64,000 nt of DNA, taken from the IMG/VR virus record IMGVR_UViG_3300010354_000047, positions 1-64,000 of that record; one strand, 5' to 3'. The notes beneath the pieces are model-generated. The model was not told the origin of the DNA and did no database searches. It was given only the letters and a program-made list of their open reading frames with translations. This document shows, piece by piece, positions 30,874 through 40,400 of this stretch; position 1 is the first letter of the stretch; every line of letters begins with the position of its first letter. This stretch comes from a virus. The position numbers and the translations under genes were made by a program.

Positions 30874-31197
30874 ATGGTCCCTCGAACTGTTCAGATGGCA
30901 AAAGAAATTGCCACCCAAATCGGACCGGTGGAAGTTGCCGAATACGGTAACATCATTGCTGAGCCGTACGGCGGCTGGAGCAACATCTACTCAAACTACT
31001 TCTTAGGGTCTGCGGGTTACGCTCCACCGGACACCCTTGGCCGCCCAGTGATGTTCAGTTACTACGTGCACAGTTGGTACGAGGGACAACCACGTTGGGC
31101 CCAACCCCCCAAAAGGCGTTTCCTAGAGGGACGGAGCGCTATACTGTTTCCAGTCGGTGACAGCTTTACCCCTCCACCCCTCAACAGCCTTAACTAA
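30874..31197 (+). CDS. Hypothetical protein
   Basis: 107 aa, rich in Gly, Pro, Tyr and Trp (AEPYGGWSNIYSNYFLG; PRWAQPPKRRFLEG). Little helical content. No family recognised; sits directly upstream of the DNA polymerase gene. Confidence 0.6.
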   Translation: MVPRTVQMAKEIATQIGPVEVAEYGNIIAEPYGGWSNIYSNYFLGSAGYAPPDTLGRPVMFSYYVHSWYEGQPRWAQPPKRRFLEGRSAILFPVGDSFTPPPLNSLN

Positions 31198-31223
31198 CAA
31201 ACCGAAATTAAAAATTCAACGAC

Positions 31224-34154
31224 ATGCGAACCAACGAACTCGGATATCCTGTCCTTTCTGAAGACCTCCATAAAAGGGTGTTCGGCCGAGAGAAAATGTC
31301 CTCTATGAGTGCTCCTCAGCTTAACAAGGCTAAGAAGCTTCTCGGAAAGTTTGGTATTCCAGTACCTGTAGATCACCCTGAGAACCTGTATGATGGCCCC
31401 CTGCCACTGCCGGATCTTAAGGGTGATTCTTTGCAAGAACACTTTGAAAAGATCGCCGAGGAGCAAATCGGCAGGTATAAGGACCTTGCAGATTCCTTTG
31501 CTCGGTGTGATCTCCCGAAGATCCCTGGAAACGGCGACTTTATCTATCAACCGGGCTGGACCAGGTACGAGTGGGTAGACGACCACTTTGAAACTGGAAA
31601 AGTTCCTTATCCTCTCGAAGAAGCATTCACATACGACACAGAAACTTTCGTGGAAGGCGGAGCTTTCCCGATTATCGGAACTGCCCTGAGTGAGAAAGCT
31701 GCATACGTGTGGCTTGCTTCTGAGCTTATTGACCCGACGATTCCTCAGGAGGATTGGGACCAAGGTGAGCTGATTCCGATCGGGGAGGGGAGGTTCGTTG
31801 CTGGTCATAACATCAGCTACGACCGAGTGAGAGCTCAAGAAGGGTATTCCCTGGAAAGAAACAAACCCGAAAACTTTTACTTCGACACCCTTTCAGCGCA
31901 CATCGGAGTTTCAGGTCTGGCCGCCGGTCAGCGATGGCTTTACGTTCTGGCAGCGAAAGACCCTGAGGAACTGTCCGAAGAGGAGAAGAGAAAACTTCGA
32001 TACGCCCCGAAGTGGCTTGATGAAGGCGCTACAAACAGCCTTCTCCAGTGTTACAATTTTCACGTGTACGAAGTCAGGAAGTACTTCGGGGACGACAAGG
32101 TTCGACCCCTTGACCAAGGAGACAAGAAAGTTCGAGATATCTTTGTAGACGCTACTCACATCTCACAAATTACGGCGGTTCTGGAAAGCGCAGTAGATTA
32201 CGCCATGAAGGACGCATTCTACACTGCGGAACTCTTTCAAGCCCTCTGGTTTAAGTATCTGGATAGCACACCTTCGATGGTCGGCCTCTGCGGTCACTAC
32301 CACTTGAACGGAAGCGTAGTTCCTCTTGTGGATAACTGGGAGGAGTGGATCAAAGAGGCAGAAAGGGTTTATCACGGTATGAACGACGAGATGACAGAAC
32401 TCTGCCGGAAACTCGTCTGGCAGACTTATGAATCCTGGAAAGAAGTCTTGGAGAGTTGTGAAGACAAAGAGGAGGGGCTGGAGAAGGCTAACCTTTGGTC
32501 TCTAAAGGACCCCTGGACTAGTCAACTTAACTGGAACGTTAAGTCTCGAAAAGGTGTCTATGCCTGGATTCCTGAATGGATGCGTCCATTTATTCGCGAT
32601 CCGAATCGTCACATCGGAGTTCGCTCCGAATTGGCGCATTTGCTCCTGAAGTTGAAGTACGAAGGGTCTCCGATTATTCTCACTTCCGATAAAGGTTGGT
32701 GCTATCATGATGAGACTGGTGAGCTGGTGAAAATCCCTCACCCGAAGGGGAATGGCGCAAATGTTGGAGGAGTTTTGTCGAAAGACTTTGTTCAAGACAT
32801 GGAAGTCGGTCGCCTCAGCAGCGACCTCCCTGAAGCCAAAAGAGCTCTTGACATCGCCAATGCAACAAGTTACTGGACCTCAGTGCGAAGCAGGGTAATG
32901 AGTCGCATTTTCTTGAAGGTCAACAACCCGCAAGGAAGCGACGCTTTCGTAACTCTCCCCGAGATTCTTTGCCACGGGACCGTCACTCGTCGAACTGTAG
33001 AAAGTCTGATGGCAACTATGTGCTCTACAAAGTCTTGGCGAGTCGGCACCGAGCTCAAGACGAGAATCCAGGCCCCGGAAGGCTGGAAGATCGTTAGCGC
33101 GGACTACGACGGTCAAGAACTTCAGATTGCTTCGATCTACAGTGACCGGTGGGAAGGCGGTTTTGTTGGCTGTTCCCCGATGGGTTACAACGTTCTCTCC
33201 GGAGCAAAGGAGAACGGTACGGACCCGCACACAAGCCTCGCTCGGGCTATTCTCCCGGAGCTGTACAAGGGTCTTGTATGGGATAAAAAGCTCGGTGTTT
33301 GCTACTCCTCTACGGAGCGACCCCTCTCTGAAGAAGGCTGGGTCTTGTCAGCTGGAACATGGCTCAACCCTGTAGATAAGGACAGGGATAATCTCTTAAA
33401 GAAGGCTCGTGACCTTAGTAAGATTGTGGGTTTCGCAACCCTTTATGGGGGAAGCGTCCGAGCATTAAGCACACCGATTCGTCGAACTTTTCCTGAAAAG
33501 AACGCAAAAGAAGTCAAAGACTTCGCCTTAAGAGTTCTTTCTACAAAGAAAGGGGTTTTGAGCAACGGAATCTATGTCGATGGTTCTGACTCCGGGGCGT
33601 TCAACCTGATGGAAGAGATCTCGATGCGAACTAAAGTTCCCCAACTCCCTTGTCTTGGAACGAAGATCTCAACGGCGATGCGTCCGGCGGCAGTCGGTAC
33701 AGACTTCAAAACCGGGAGGACGAACTGGACGATTCAGGCCTCTGGGGCTGAAATCCTTTCAATCACCCTCACAGCTGTGGCCTGGTTGGCCCAGGAGTAC
33801 AAGATCCCTTACAGATTCATCATTAGCATCCATGACGAACTACACTTTATGACCCCTGAGAAGTATGCAGAGCAGTTCTCCGTCCTTTTTCAGATTGCCC
33901 ATCTTTACACTTGGGCTCGTTTTCAGAGTGCTGTAAGGATTCCGGAGTTGCCCCTGAGCCGAGCCTTCTTCTCCTCCGTTGCGATTGATGACCGCCTTCG
34001 CAAGTCCCCCAAGGAATGCACGGTAACTCCTTCAAACCCACAAGGTAAAACCGAACCAAACGGGGTAGAACACTCCATGCAAGATCTCAGCGAGATCGGT
34101 GCAATTGACCGTCTAAAAATTCGTTACAACGCTATTCAAAACAATCTGATTTAA
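31224..34154 (+). CDS. Family A DNA polymerase, mitochondrial Pol gamma-like
   Basis: 976 aa. A proofreading exonuclease is intact: TYDTETF near residue 137 (Exo I), AGHNISYDR near 195 (Exo II) and YAMKDAFYTAE near 328 (Exo III). Polymerase motif A is VSADYDGQELQIAS near 628, motif B the RDLSKIVGFATLYGG helix near 730, and motif C ISIHDELHF near 867. The wording RTVESLM, RVGTELKTRIQAPEGW and GCSPMGYNVLSG resembles Pol gamma more than E. coli Pol I. Pol gamma-like polymerases are known from some cyanophages. It is the replicative polymerase candidate. Confidence 0.92.
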   Translation: MRTNELGYPVLSEDLHKRVFGREKMSSMSAPQLNKAKKLLGKFGIPVPVDHPENLYDGPLPLPDLKGDSLQEHFEKIAEEQIGRYKDLADSFARCDLPKIPGNGDFIYQPGWTRYEWVDDHFETGKVPYPLEEAFTYDTETFVEGGAFPIIGTALSEKAAYVWLASELIDPTIPQEDWDQGELIPIGEGRFVAGHNISYDRVRAQEGYSLERNKPENFYFDTLSAHIGVSGLAAGQRWLYVLAAKDPEELSEEEKRKLRYAPKWLDEGATNSLLQCYNFHVYEVRKYFGDDKVRPLDQGDKKVRDIFVDATHISQITAVLESAVDYAMKDAFYTAELFQALWFKYLDSTPSMVGLCGHYHLNGSVVPLVDNWEEWIKEAERVYHGMNDEMTELCRKLVWQTYESWKEVLESCEDKEEGLEKANLWSLKDPWTSQLNWNVKSRKGVYAWIPEWMRPFIRDPNRHIGVRSELAHLLLKLKYEGSPIILTSDKGWCYHDETGELVKIPHPKGNGANVGGVLSKDFVQDMEVGRLSSDLPEAKRALDIANATSYWTSVRSRVMSRIFLKVNNPQGSDAFVTLPEILCHGTVTRRTVESLMATMCSTKSWRVGTELKTRIQAPEGWKIVSADYDGQELQIASIYSDRWEGGFVGCSPMGYNVLSGAKENGTDPHTSLARAILPELYKGLVWDKKLGVCYSSTERPLSEEGWVLSAGTWLNPVDKDRDNLLKKARDLSKIVGFATLYGGSVRALSTPIRRTFPEKNAKEVKDFALRVLSTKKGVLSNGIYVDGSDSGAFNLMEEISMRTKVPQLPCLGTKISTAMRPAAVGTDFKTGRTNWTIQASGAEILSITLTAVAWLAQEYKIPYRFIISIHDELHFMTPEKYAEQFSVLFQIAHLYTWARFQSAVRIPELPLSRAFFSSVAIDDRLRKSPKECTVTPSNPQGKTEPNGVEHSMQDLSEIGAIDRLKIRYNAIQNNLI

Positions 34155-34158
34155 GAAC

Positions 34159-34356
34159 ATGAGAGTCACAAGAAAAGTTAAAAAGCCTCGGGTTCAAAGT
34201 GTAATCATCGAGGTTTGTAAGACGAAAGTTGGGGCGTATTGGTGGCCCATTCCTTTTGACAAAAAGGATCGCTTCATCCCCTCCTCTGTAGATTGTCTCT
34301 ACAGCCAAGAGTACTTCGAGAAAAAGGAGGCTGTTCAAATGATGCTATCTTTGTGA
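34159..34356 (+). CDS. Small hypothetical protein
   Basis: 65 aa, four bases after the polymerase stop. Basic N-terminus (RVTRKVKKPRVQSVIIEV) and an aromatic middle (YWWPIPFDKKDRF). No family recognised. Confidence 0.6.
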   Translation: MRVTRKVKKPRVQSVIIEVCKTKVGAYWWPIPFDKKDRFIPSSVDCLYSQEYFEKKEAVQMMLSL

Positions 34357-34360
34357 GCCC

Positions 34361-34810
34361 ATGGATGAAACATTGCAGTTCTTGCAAGAGAGGGACTACT
34401 TCCATTCTTGGATCGAGAGTGAGAATACGACGGCAGAAGATCTCGAACGGTATGCGCAAACTGGAAAAGTCCCAGTAAAAAAGAGCACAAAACCACGAGA
34501 TTTCAACCTTCCTCCTCCTGGAACTTTCTTTGAGGGGAGCATATGGTTTCACCCTGTTTCCTATCAGAAGTTTGTGTACAAAGGAGGAGCTTGGGAGGCT
34601 GAACCAATCTCATTTTCCTCTGAAGACGTCCGCTTGGCGGCCAAAGAGAAAGGGATCCATTCCTATTACAACTCTGTGACTCACCAATTTGTCTTCTCTA
34701 ACTTTCTAAGGGGGGAGTCTTTAACTGTTCCTCTTGAAGTTATAAAGGATTTGAAACACCGAAGTGATCTTGACGATTTCCTTTCTAGCCTGTTTTCGAG
34801 TGAAATATGA
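34361..34810 (+). CDS. Hypothetical protein
   Basis: 149 aa. Helical N-terminus, then a Pro-rich linker (NLPPPGTFFEG) and a beta-rich middle (GSIWFHPVSYQKFVYKGG) that could be a small structural domain. ATGA overlap with the next gene. Function unknown. Confidence 0.6.
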   Translation: MDETLQFLQERDYFHSWIESENTTAEDLERYAQTGKVPVKKSTKPRDFNLPPPGTFFEGSIWFHPVSYQKFVYKGGAWEAEPISFSSEDVRLAAKEKGIHSYYNSVTHQFVFSNFLRGESLTVPLEVIKDLKHRSDLDDFLSSLFSSEI

Positions 34811-35064
34811 ACTGTTCAAAGTCCAACCCTCTTTCTTGGAGGTTTTGCCCGAGCTGCAAAGTTAGCCTGGTGTCGGCCGAGATGTCTGAAGCGCTTAAGC
34901 ACACTTGTGAACCCGGTGCATTTCACTCCCGTTTACTTGGGGGAAGGGACCCTGACACTGGAACCATCGAGTACTGGAAGTGCCCAGACTGCTCTGAAGT
35001 TTTTTCTACGCTCGACAAACCAGTTGTCCACACCCTTTCCGACGTCTTTCTCCCGAACTCTTAA
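34807..35064 (+). CDS. Zinc-ribbon-like protein
   Basis: 85 aa. Two CxxC pairs (FCPSCK near residue 15, KCPDCSE near residue 59) suggest a zinc ribbon with a 45-residue insert. Coupled to the previous gene by ATGA. Function unknown. Confidence 0.6.
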   Translation: MNCSKSNPLSWRFCPSCKVSLVSAEMSEALKHTCEPGAFHSRLLGGRDPDTGTIEYWKCPDCSEVFSTLDKPVVHTLSDVFLPNS

Positions 35065-35101
35065 AAGTTCTTCAGACGCAATTAGACTTAAGTGAGTGAA
35101 A

Positions 35102-35314
35102 ATGCCATTCCCACTCCCTCTTGATCCCACTTTTCGCAAGGAAGTTATCGAGTCCTGGTTGCAGGATGTCGAGGACCGAATTGAAATGGGGGACCTTGAG
35201 GGAGCAAAAGTAAGCTGGCATTTCGCCCAGGGTATCTACATATCCCTTCCCCCAGGTTTCGGTGACGGGGAAATCGAGTCAAAGCTTATGGAGCTAAGGG
35301 TAAAGTTTGAGTAG
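35102..35314 (+). CDS. Small hypothetical protein
   Basis: 70 aa from ATG 35102 (GTG two codons earlier is possible). Two helices (RKEVIESWLQDVEDRIEMGDLEGA; EIESKLMELRVKFE). It precedes the tail chaperone gene. Function unknown. Confidence 0.55.
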   Translation: MPFPLPLDPTFRKEVIESWLQDVEDRIEMGDLEGAKVSWHFAQGIYISLPPGFGDGEIESKLMELRVKFE

Positions 35315-35333
35315 CATTGCTACTACGAAAACT

Positions 35334-35660
35334 ATGCGTTCAGTGACAACTACCGAAAGCTCCGCTGACAACTCAGGAGCAAAACCAAGCAACTTGAAAA
35401 CTTTTACTGCGACTCTCTCTGATGGTCGAGAGATTACCATTCGTGAGATGACTGGCCGAGACTTAATCTACATGGAAGAAGAGCTCGGAAAGTACGGTGA
35501 TACGCGTCAGAGTTTTTACCTCGTTGAACGGCTAAATGTTGGCCCGGACAAGATTACATTTGATGAAATCGCAGACATGACCGCTAAGGACTTGAAGATC
35601 ATTTCCGATTTGGTCAAGAAAGCCAATGATGGAGAAGAGGACGAGAATAACCCAAAATAA
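35334..35660 (+). CDS. Tail assembly chaperone, zero-frame product
   Basis: 108 aa from ATG 35334 (TTG 35307 is an alternative). After a Ser/Thr-rich lead, FTATLSDGREITIREMTGRDLIYMEEEL and ITFDEIADMTAKDLKII match small tail assembly chaperones (Mu gp41/P2 gpE type). In many tailed phages this protein is made alone and, by frameshift, as a longer fusion; both help load the tape measure during tail tube assembly. The heptamer C CCA AAA sits in the last codons before the stop. Confidence 0.75.
   Translation: MRSVTTTESSADNSGAKPSNLKTFTATLSDGREITIREMTGRDLIYMEEELGKYGDTRQSFYLVERLNVGPDKITFDEIADMTAKDLKIISDLVKKANDGEEDENNPK
35651..35657 (+). promoter_or_regulatory. -1 ribosomal frameshift site CCCAAAA
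   Basis: The bases fit X XXY YYZ in the zero frame (C CCA AAA, then TAA). A -1 slip continues as ITAQDLEDFSYLV into the next frame, which is open from 35651 to 36076. Confidence 0.75.
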
Positions 35661-36076
35661 CGGCTCAGGACCTTGAAGACTTTTCTTACCTAGTTACGGT
35701 GGGTGGGTCAATTTCGGTCCACCTTAGGGAGGTGAAGCCAAAGGACTTCTTCTTCTACAGAGTTCTAGAAGATCGCAAGGAATCCACTCTGAAACTGATG
35801 ATTCGGTTGATTCAAAACCAAGAGGTGTTGGACCAGCTAACCTCTAGTCAGTTTCGAGATCTTGCGAATTGGATAGCCGATAATCTTCTCAACGAGAGCG
35901 TAATGTCTCCTGAAAACTGGATGGAAGTCGCTTTCCATCTTAATAAACAGAGATGGGACTCCGCAATCGACTGGTTAGAGAATCAACCCATGAGCAAGAT
36001 TAAGTTGATGATGGAAATCAACAAAAAGACCGCTGAAGACACCCAAAAGGAAATGAAGTCTCGAAGGAGGAAGTGA
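35651..36076 (+). CDS. Tail assembly chaperone, -1 frame extension (gpG-T type)
   Basis: About 140 residues joined to the preceding product by the -1 slip. The first plausible independent start in this frame is a GTG at 35699, with no good ribosome binding site, supporting expression by frameshift. The sequence is helical (LMIRLIQNQEVLDQL; MSPENWMEVAFHL) and ends in a basic tail. The next gene starts in the TGATG at its stop. Confidence 0.72.
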   Translation, partial: PKITAQDLEDFSYLVTVGGSISVHLREVKPKDFFFYRVLEDRKESTLKLMIRLIQNQEVLDQLTSSQFRDLANWIADNLLNESVMSPENWMEVAFHLNKQRWDSAIDWLENQPMSKIKLMMEINKKTAEDTQKEMKSRRRK

Positions 36077-36486
36077 TGTTTAAATTCAAAGTCAAAACCA
36101 ACTTCGGGGTAAAACCGTTCAACCTAAACTGGTGGGAGCCTACCAAAACAGAATGGGCACCTGTTCTACTCGATAGTAATCGCCCATACTGGAAAAACCA
36201 AACGGAAGCTGATGGCCGGGCATGGAAACCTTTAAGTGCAAAATACCGAGCCTGGAAGAATGGTAGATATGGCCCTCTCCCAATCCTTCGCATATCTGGA
36301 AGGATGCAAGATACTGCGAAAGTTCGAGCGGACTTACGCAACGATCGCTTCTACGTAGAAACTACAAAGGTAGGCCCTTACCACCAATTCGGAACGAGTA
36401 AAATGGCCGCCAGACCCTGGATGGGAGTTCCAGACTCCTCCCTTTCAAAACTCGCATCTATAGCTTGGAAAAACATTCTAAAGTAA
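36076..36486 (+). CDS. Tail completion / virion morphogenesis protein (P2 gpS / Mu gpG-like)
   Basis: 136 aa. WKPLSAKYRAWKN, LPILRISGRMQDT, and VGPYHQFG followed by ARPWMGVP reproduce the conserved order of the Phage_tail_S family (ILxxTGxL, YHQFG, ARPFLG). These proteins finish the tail end that joins the head. TGATG coupling to the chaperone extension. Confidence 0.78.
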   Translation: MFKFKVKTNFGVKPFNLNWWEPTKTEWAPVLLDSNRPYWKNQTEADGRAWKPLSAKYRAWKNGRYGPLPILRISGRMQDTAKVRADLRNDRFYVETTKVGPYHQFGTSKMAARPWMGVPDSSLSKLASIAWKNILK

Positions 36487-36487
36487 C

Positions 36488-36967
36488 ATGGCAAAACGCA
36501 AATCACAAGAAAACGACCCTCAGTTTGAAGAGGGAGTAGAAGGTATGACTCCTTCCTTCGAGTCCCCTGACGAGGACCCAGCCGCCGAGGCCACCCTTGA
36601 GGCTCCTGCAGAACTCCCTGAGGAGGGTTTCTCCACCGTGGCCACCCCTGAGGTCGCCGCCACCGGAACCGAACCAGAGGCTCCAGAGGTCCCTGCAGAG
36701 GATCCTCATGCCCCGGTCACAGGGGAGCTTCATGTTCCCACAACGGCAGGAGTGAAGGATCCTCAGTCAAAAGAAGAAATTGGGGCGGCTATTCAAGAAA
36801 AACTTTTGAACCGTGATACAAGTGGGGAACCTGGATCTGAAGTCAATCTTCAGCAACTGCGAAATGAAGTTAAGCAAGTTGCTGAAAAGCTAGGATTCCC
36901 CTTGTCTCGCGGAACCGAGGCTGGTGCAGCCCTTATGGCTCGTGCCCGTAAAAGAAACGCCCGGTAA
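36488..36967 (+). CDS. Acidic Pro/Glu-rich hypothetical protein
   Basis: 159 aa. Residues 8-95 are low-complexity Glu/Pro/Ala (EAPAELPEEGFSTVATPEV); residues 105-159 form a helical domain with a basic end (ARARKRNAR). It sits among tail genes and may be a flexible assembly factor. No family recognised. Confidence 0.6.
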   Translation: MAKRKSQENDPQFEEGVEGMTPSFESPDEDPAAEATLEAPAELPEEGFSTVATPEVAATGTEPEAPEVPAEDPHAPVTGELHVPTTAGVKDPQSKEEIGAAIQEKLLNRDTSGEPGSEVNLQQLRNEVKQVAEKLGFPLSRGTEAGAALMARARKRNAR

Positions 36968-37329
36968 TGAACACTTTAGTCTTTCAACCCGGAATGACTT
37001 GGAGGAAGCTCGGTTATGGGCTTTACTCCGACTCCATGGCTTATCGGGAAGTTTTGGACCAGAACCCTAAATGGAGCGTCACAGAACTTCCCCCAGTTGG
37101 TACTGTTCTCTCTTCTCAAACGACTCCTTCTCTTTCAGGAATCTCTCAACAATCTTCGGTGTTTGGAAGGCCTACCGGACTTTCCTCTCTTGAGTACTAT
37201 CCGTTTGAAAGTGAGGGAAGCTACTACTCGGCACTTTCAAGGTATAGTCGAAATTCTTTGGCAGAAGTTGAAAGATTAAACGGCTGGACAATGGATAGTT
37301 CAGCTGCTTCCGGAGTGAATGAGGGGTAA
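36967..37329 (+). CDS. LysM-like tail protein (P2 gpX-like)
   Basis: 120 aa. FQPGMTWRKLGYGLYSDSMAYREVLDQNPKW followed by LPPVGTVL is the pattern of the small LysM-like tail proteins that bind near the baseplate hub. The rest is Ser/Tyr-rich. The overlap of one base with the previous gene suggests coupling. Confidence 0.68.
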   Translation: MNTLVFQPGMTWRKLGYGLYSDSMAYREVLDQNPKWSVTELPPVGTVLSSQTTPSLSGISQQSSVFGRPTGLSSLEYYPFESEGSYYSALSRYSRNSLAEVERLNGWTMDSSAASGVNEG

Positions 37330-37332
37330 AAC
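37324..37332 (+). promoter_or_regulatory. GGGTAAAAC motif (putative late promoter element)
   Basis: Overlaps the stop of the LysM-like gene, 96 bases before the tail sheath start. Confidence 0.5.
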
Positions 37333-37428
37333 TTCCTTGCAAACACCTAAACCTTTGGCCCACGGGCACCACCGTCGGAGTTATCCTCGCCGGCACAAAG
37401 GTAAGGAAAAGGAGGAATTTTACCCCAA

Positions 37429-40400
37429 ATGGCAACTTTTTCATTCGGTACCGGAGTAGTCCCTGGAGCTCCTGGAACCTACATCAACGAAGTATCAGGC
37501 AATGTCTCCCTGGCAGGCATCGCCTCTTTTAACACAACCTACCTTCTTGTTGAAACTGAGGAAGACGTTCCAACTACGCGTTTTCCCTTCAATCGTCCTG
37601 TCCCCGTATCTTCCCTCGCAGACTATAAGGTTCTCGTTGGAGGAGTTCCTGAGTCTAGAATTCCCCTTCTGAGTTACAACTGCGTTAGCTCTTTCTTCTC
37701 GAATGCACAAGTCGGAGACCTTCGTGTTGTTCGCGTTGGCACTCCAAACCAGATTGTTGAAATCGAAATTATCCCTTCTGGTACCAAGTTCAACAACACG
37801 GGACTCCCCTCTTCTCTACAAGCTGGGGACATAGTTCATGTACAGTTGCTCCTCAACAACCTGAAACTCGTTTCAGGCGACGGAACCACTGGTTACACCG
37901 ATGATGGAGAATGGCTCGGAGTTCCTGTCACAATTCCCGTAGACTATATCTCGGGTGATGAAGTCAACAATCGTAAGATCTCCGCAGCGATTATTCAAGC
38001 GATCGCCACTGCAATCGAGACCAACCCGAGCGTCGCGAGTTCCGTTTATGTTCGAAGCTTTGGTCTTGTAAACGATCTGGACCCGACTTCAAACTCTCAG
38101 AACGGATACATCACTCTAGCCGCTACGACTTACGACGGAAACATTTCTGTCCTCCCTCAGCAACAAGAAGTCGGTGGCGCATACATCCTGATGCAAAATG
38201 CTTACGATATTGAGAATATCGTGGGTCTTTCAAACAATTTGGAAAGAGTCCCTCAGGACTACATCCAGTGCATCGATACTGCTTTTGATGGGCAAGTAAA
38301 CCAAGGGTACTTGATCGCACCAACCGCTTACGCCCAGTTTGACGCGGAAGGCAGAGAAAAGGTGGGTGCCGCTGCTGCTGCTCATTGTCAAAGCCCTGAC
38401 TTCAAATGGCTAGCTCTTGCAGATCCTGGCCCTTTCCTCGTCACAGACTTGAACAAGTACAAGGAATACACTCCTCACGAGCCTGCTGAAGATCTTGTAA
38501 CTGGTACCAAGTATTTGGTAGACAATGCCATCTACGAATGGACAGGAACTAGCGTTAATTACGACCGTCTAAAGCATCAGGGTCTTGTTCCTGGTTACGA
38601 TTCACAAGTTGCTGTTGAAACCTCTGTGGAAGCTGTAGCAGCAGACGAAAAAGTCGGACTTATTGACCTTGCCTCCTACGTTGTAAACTCGAACTCGCCA
38701 TTCGCAGAATTGGGTGTTTTCAATCTCGATTCTAATGTGACTTGGCCTGTTGACTACCAGATTCAGGAAGTTACCTTGAGTGCTAAGGGGGCTGATTTTT
38801 CTTCCTTCCCCGACACTGTATACTTTGTCGCTCCTCCGTACGACTCGGCTGTTTACGGCCCTTATCCTTCGGATGGAACCGACCAGTACGTATATATCGC
38901 TGAAACTGCTTCAGAAGCCGTTGCGATTCTGACCGAAGTTACAGCTCTTGGAGGAACTGCGAAAGCAATCGGAACCTCTACTCTTCCGACTGGGGCTCTC
39001 GATGTTGCCGCTCCTACAGGAAGTACGGCATCCGCGACTTACGTCACTCCACAATGGAATCTCCCTGTTGAGATCGAAGGTCAGTCCTCGAACCTGATTC
39101 GTAATCTCACTGGCGCTTCTGCCTACGTGAATACTCTTCACCTTCCTGGAACCCTTCAGGATCCAACGAACGAATATCGCTTGTCTTTTGTCAGCCGAAC
39201 TCTGTTTGATCCCTCCGTTGTTCTTTCCTCGAGCACAGAACCAGGATTCACAGGTGCGGCAGAATTTGCTGTAGTATCCCACAACTTGGTCGACGGGCAA
39301 AGAATCTTTTTCACTCAACCAATCAGTGGCAATGGGACAGCAATCTTTAAGGCAACTTCAAAGACCAACATTCAACCTTACTTTGTGAAGGTTATCAACA
39401 ACGATGCTTTCGTTCTCGCCACCTCAAGTTCGAATTATCTCTCCGGATCTTTCATTCCTTATCCGACTGGGATGGTTAGTATCTCCACTACACCAACTAT
39501 CCTATACAGCGCCATCAGCGGCGGAAACCTCACCTCGATCAATCTTTCTGAGTTGGGCACTGTTCCGTTCATTCGAGGAAGAAAATACGGAATGGCTACT
39601 GGAACTATTGCGAATGAAGCTGCTTCCTCAACTTCCTTCTCACCGAGTTCCGGAAACCCTGACATCTCGATCTACCTGAATTCAAGTTCTCTTGTTCTCG
39701 GTAAGGAAAGAATCTTCCCCTACGGAGAGACCACCCAGGCTAACTGGTTGCCCAAACTGGACTTGGTGAACCCAGGTTCAACAACTACGTCCGTTGAGAA
39801 CTTCCTTTGCACTCCAACCGTTAATCAGAGCTTTAGCACTGAGGCATACTTGGTTCCTGCAATCGAAGCCATCGATGGGGGTGAATACGATCCAACAGCG
39901 GGAACAGCAGGTGAGGTTATGAATCTGACCTCTTACACAACTGCGGTTGGACTTTCCGACCCAGAGGATAGCGCAAACGTTCAAGGTTATGTCACTGCAG
40001 GTCTCCTTACTGGAGTCTATTTTACCGTTGTTAACGGTTCGGGTTTTGCTCCGGATGGCACAACGGCTGTAGCAGAGGACGACAGAATTGCAGTTGTTAA
40101 CACGGGTTCAACGTTTGAATGGGTTGTTATTCCTCCCGCTGCTTCTGGTGGTGACATGAGCTCCGTTGCTCAAGTCTGCTATGGTTCCCAAGTCGAACTG
40201 ACTCTCACACAAGAGCAGACTCCCCCTGACAACCTCTGGAGATTCGAGACGATCACTTCTACCGAAATCATCGATGACGCACTTCGCGGAGTCGGATTCG
40301 GCGGAGAACCCCAAGCTAAGTTCATCGAAGCTGGTGTTGACAATGTGAACCGCCTCTACGAGGATAGCCAGCGCTACTTCAACGGATTCGGCTTCATTGC

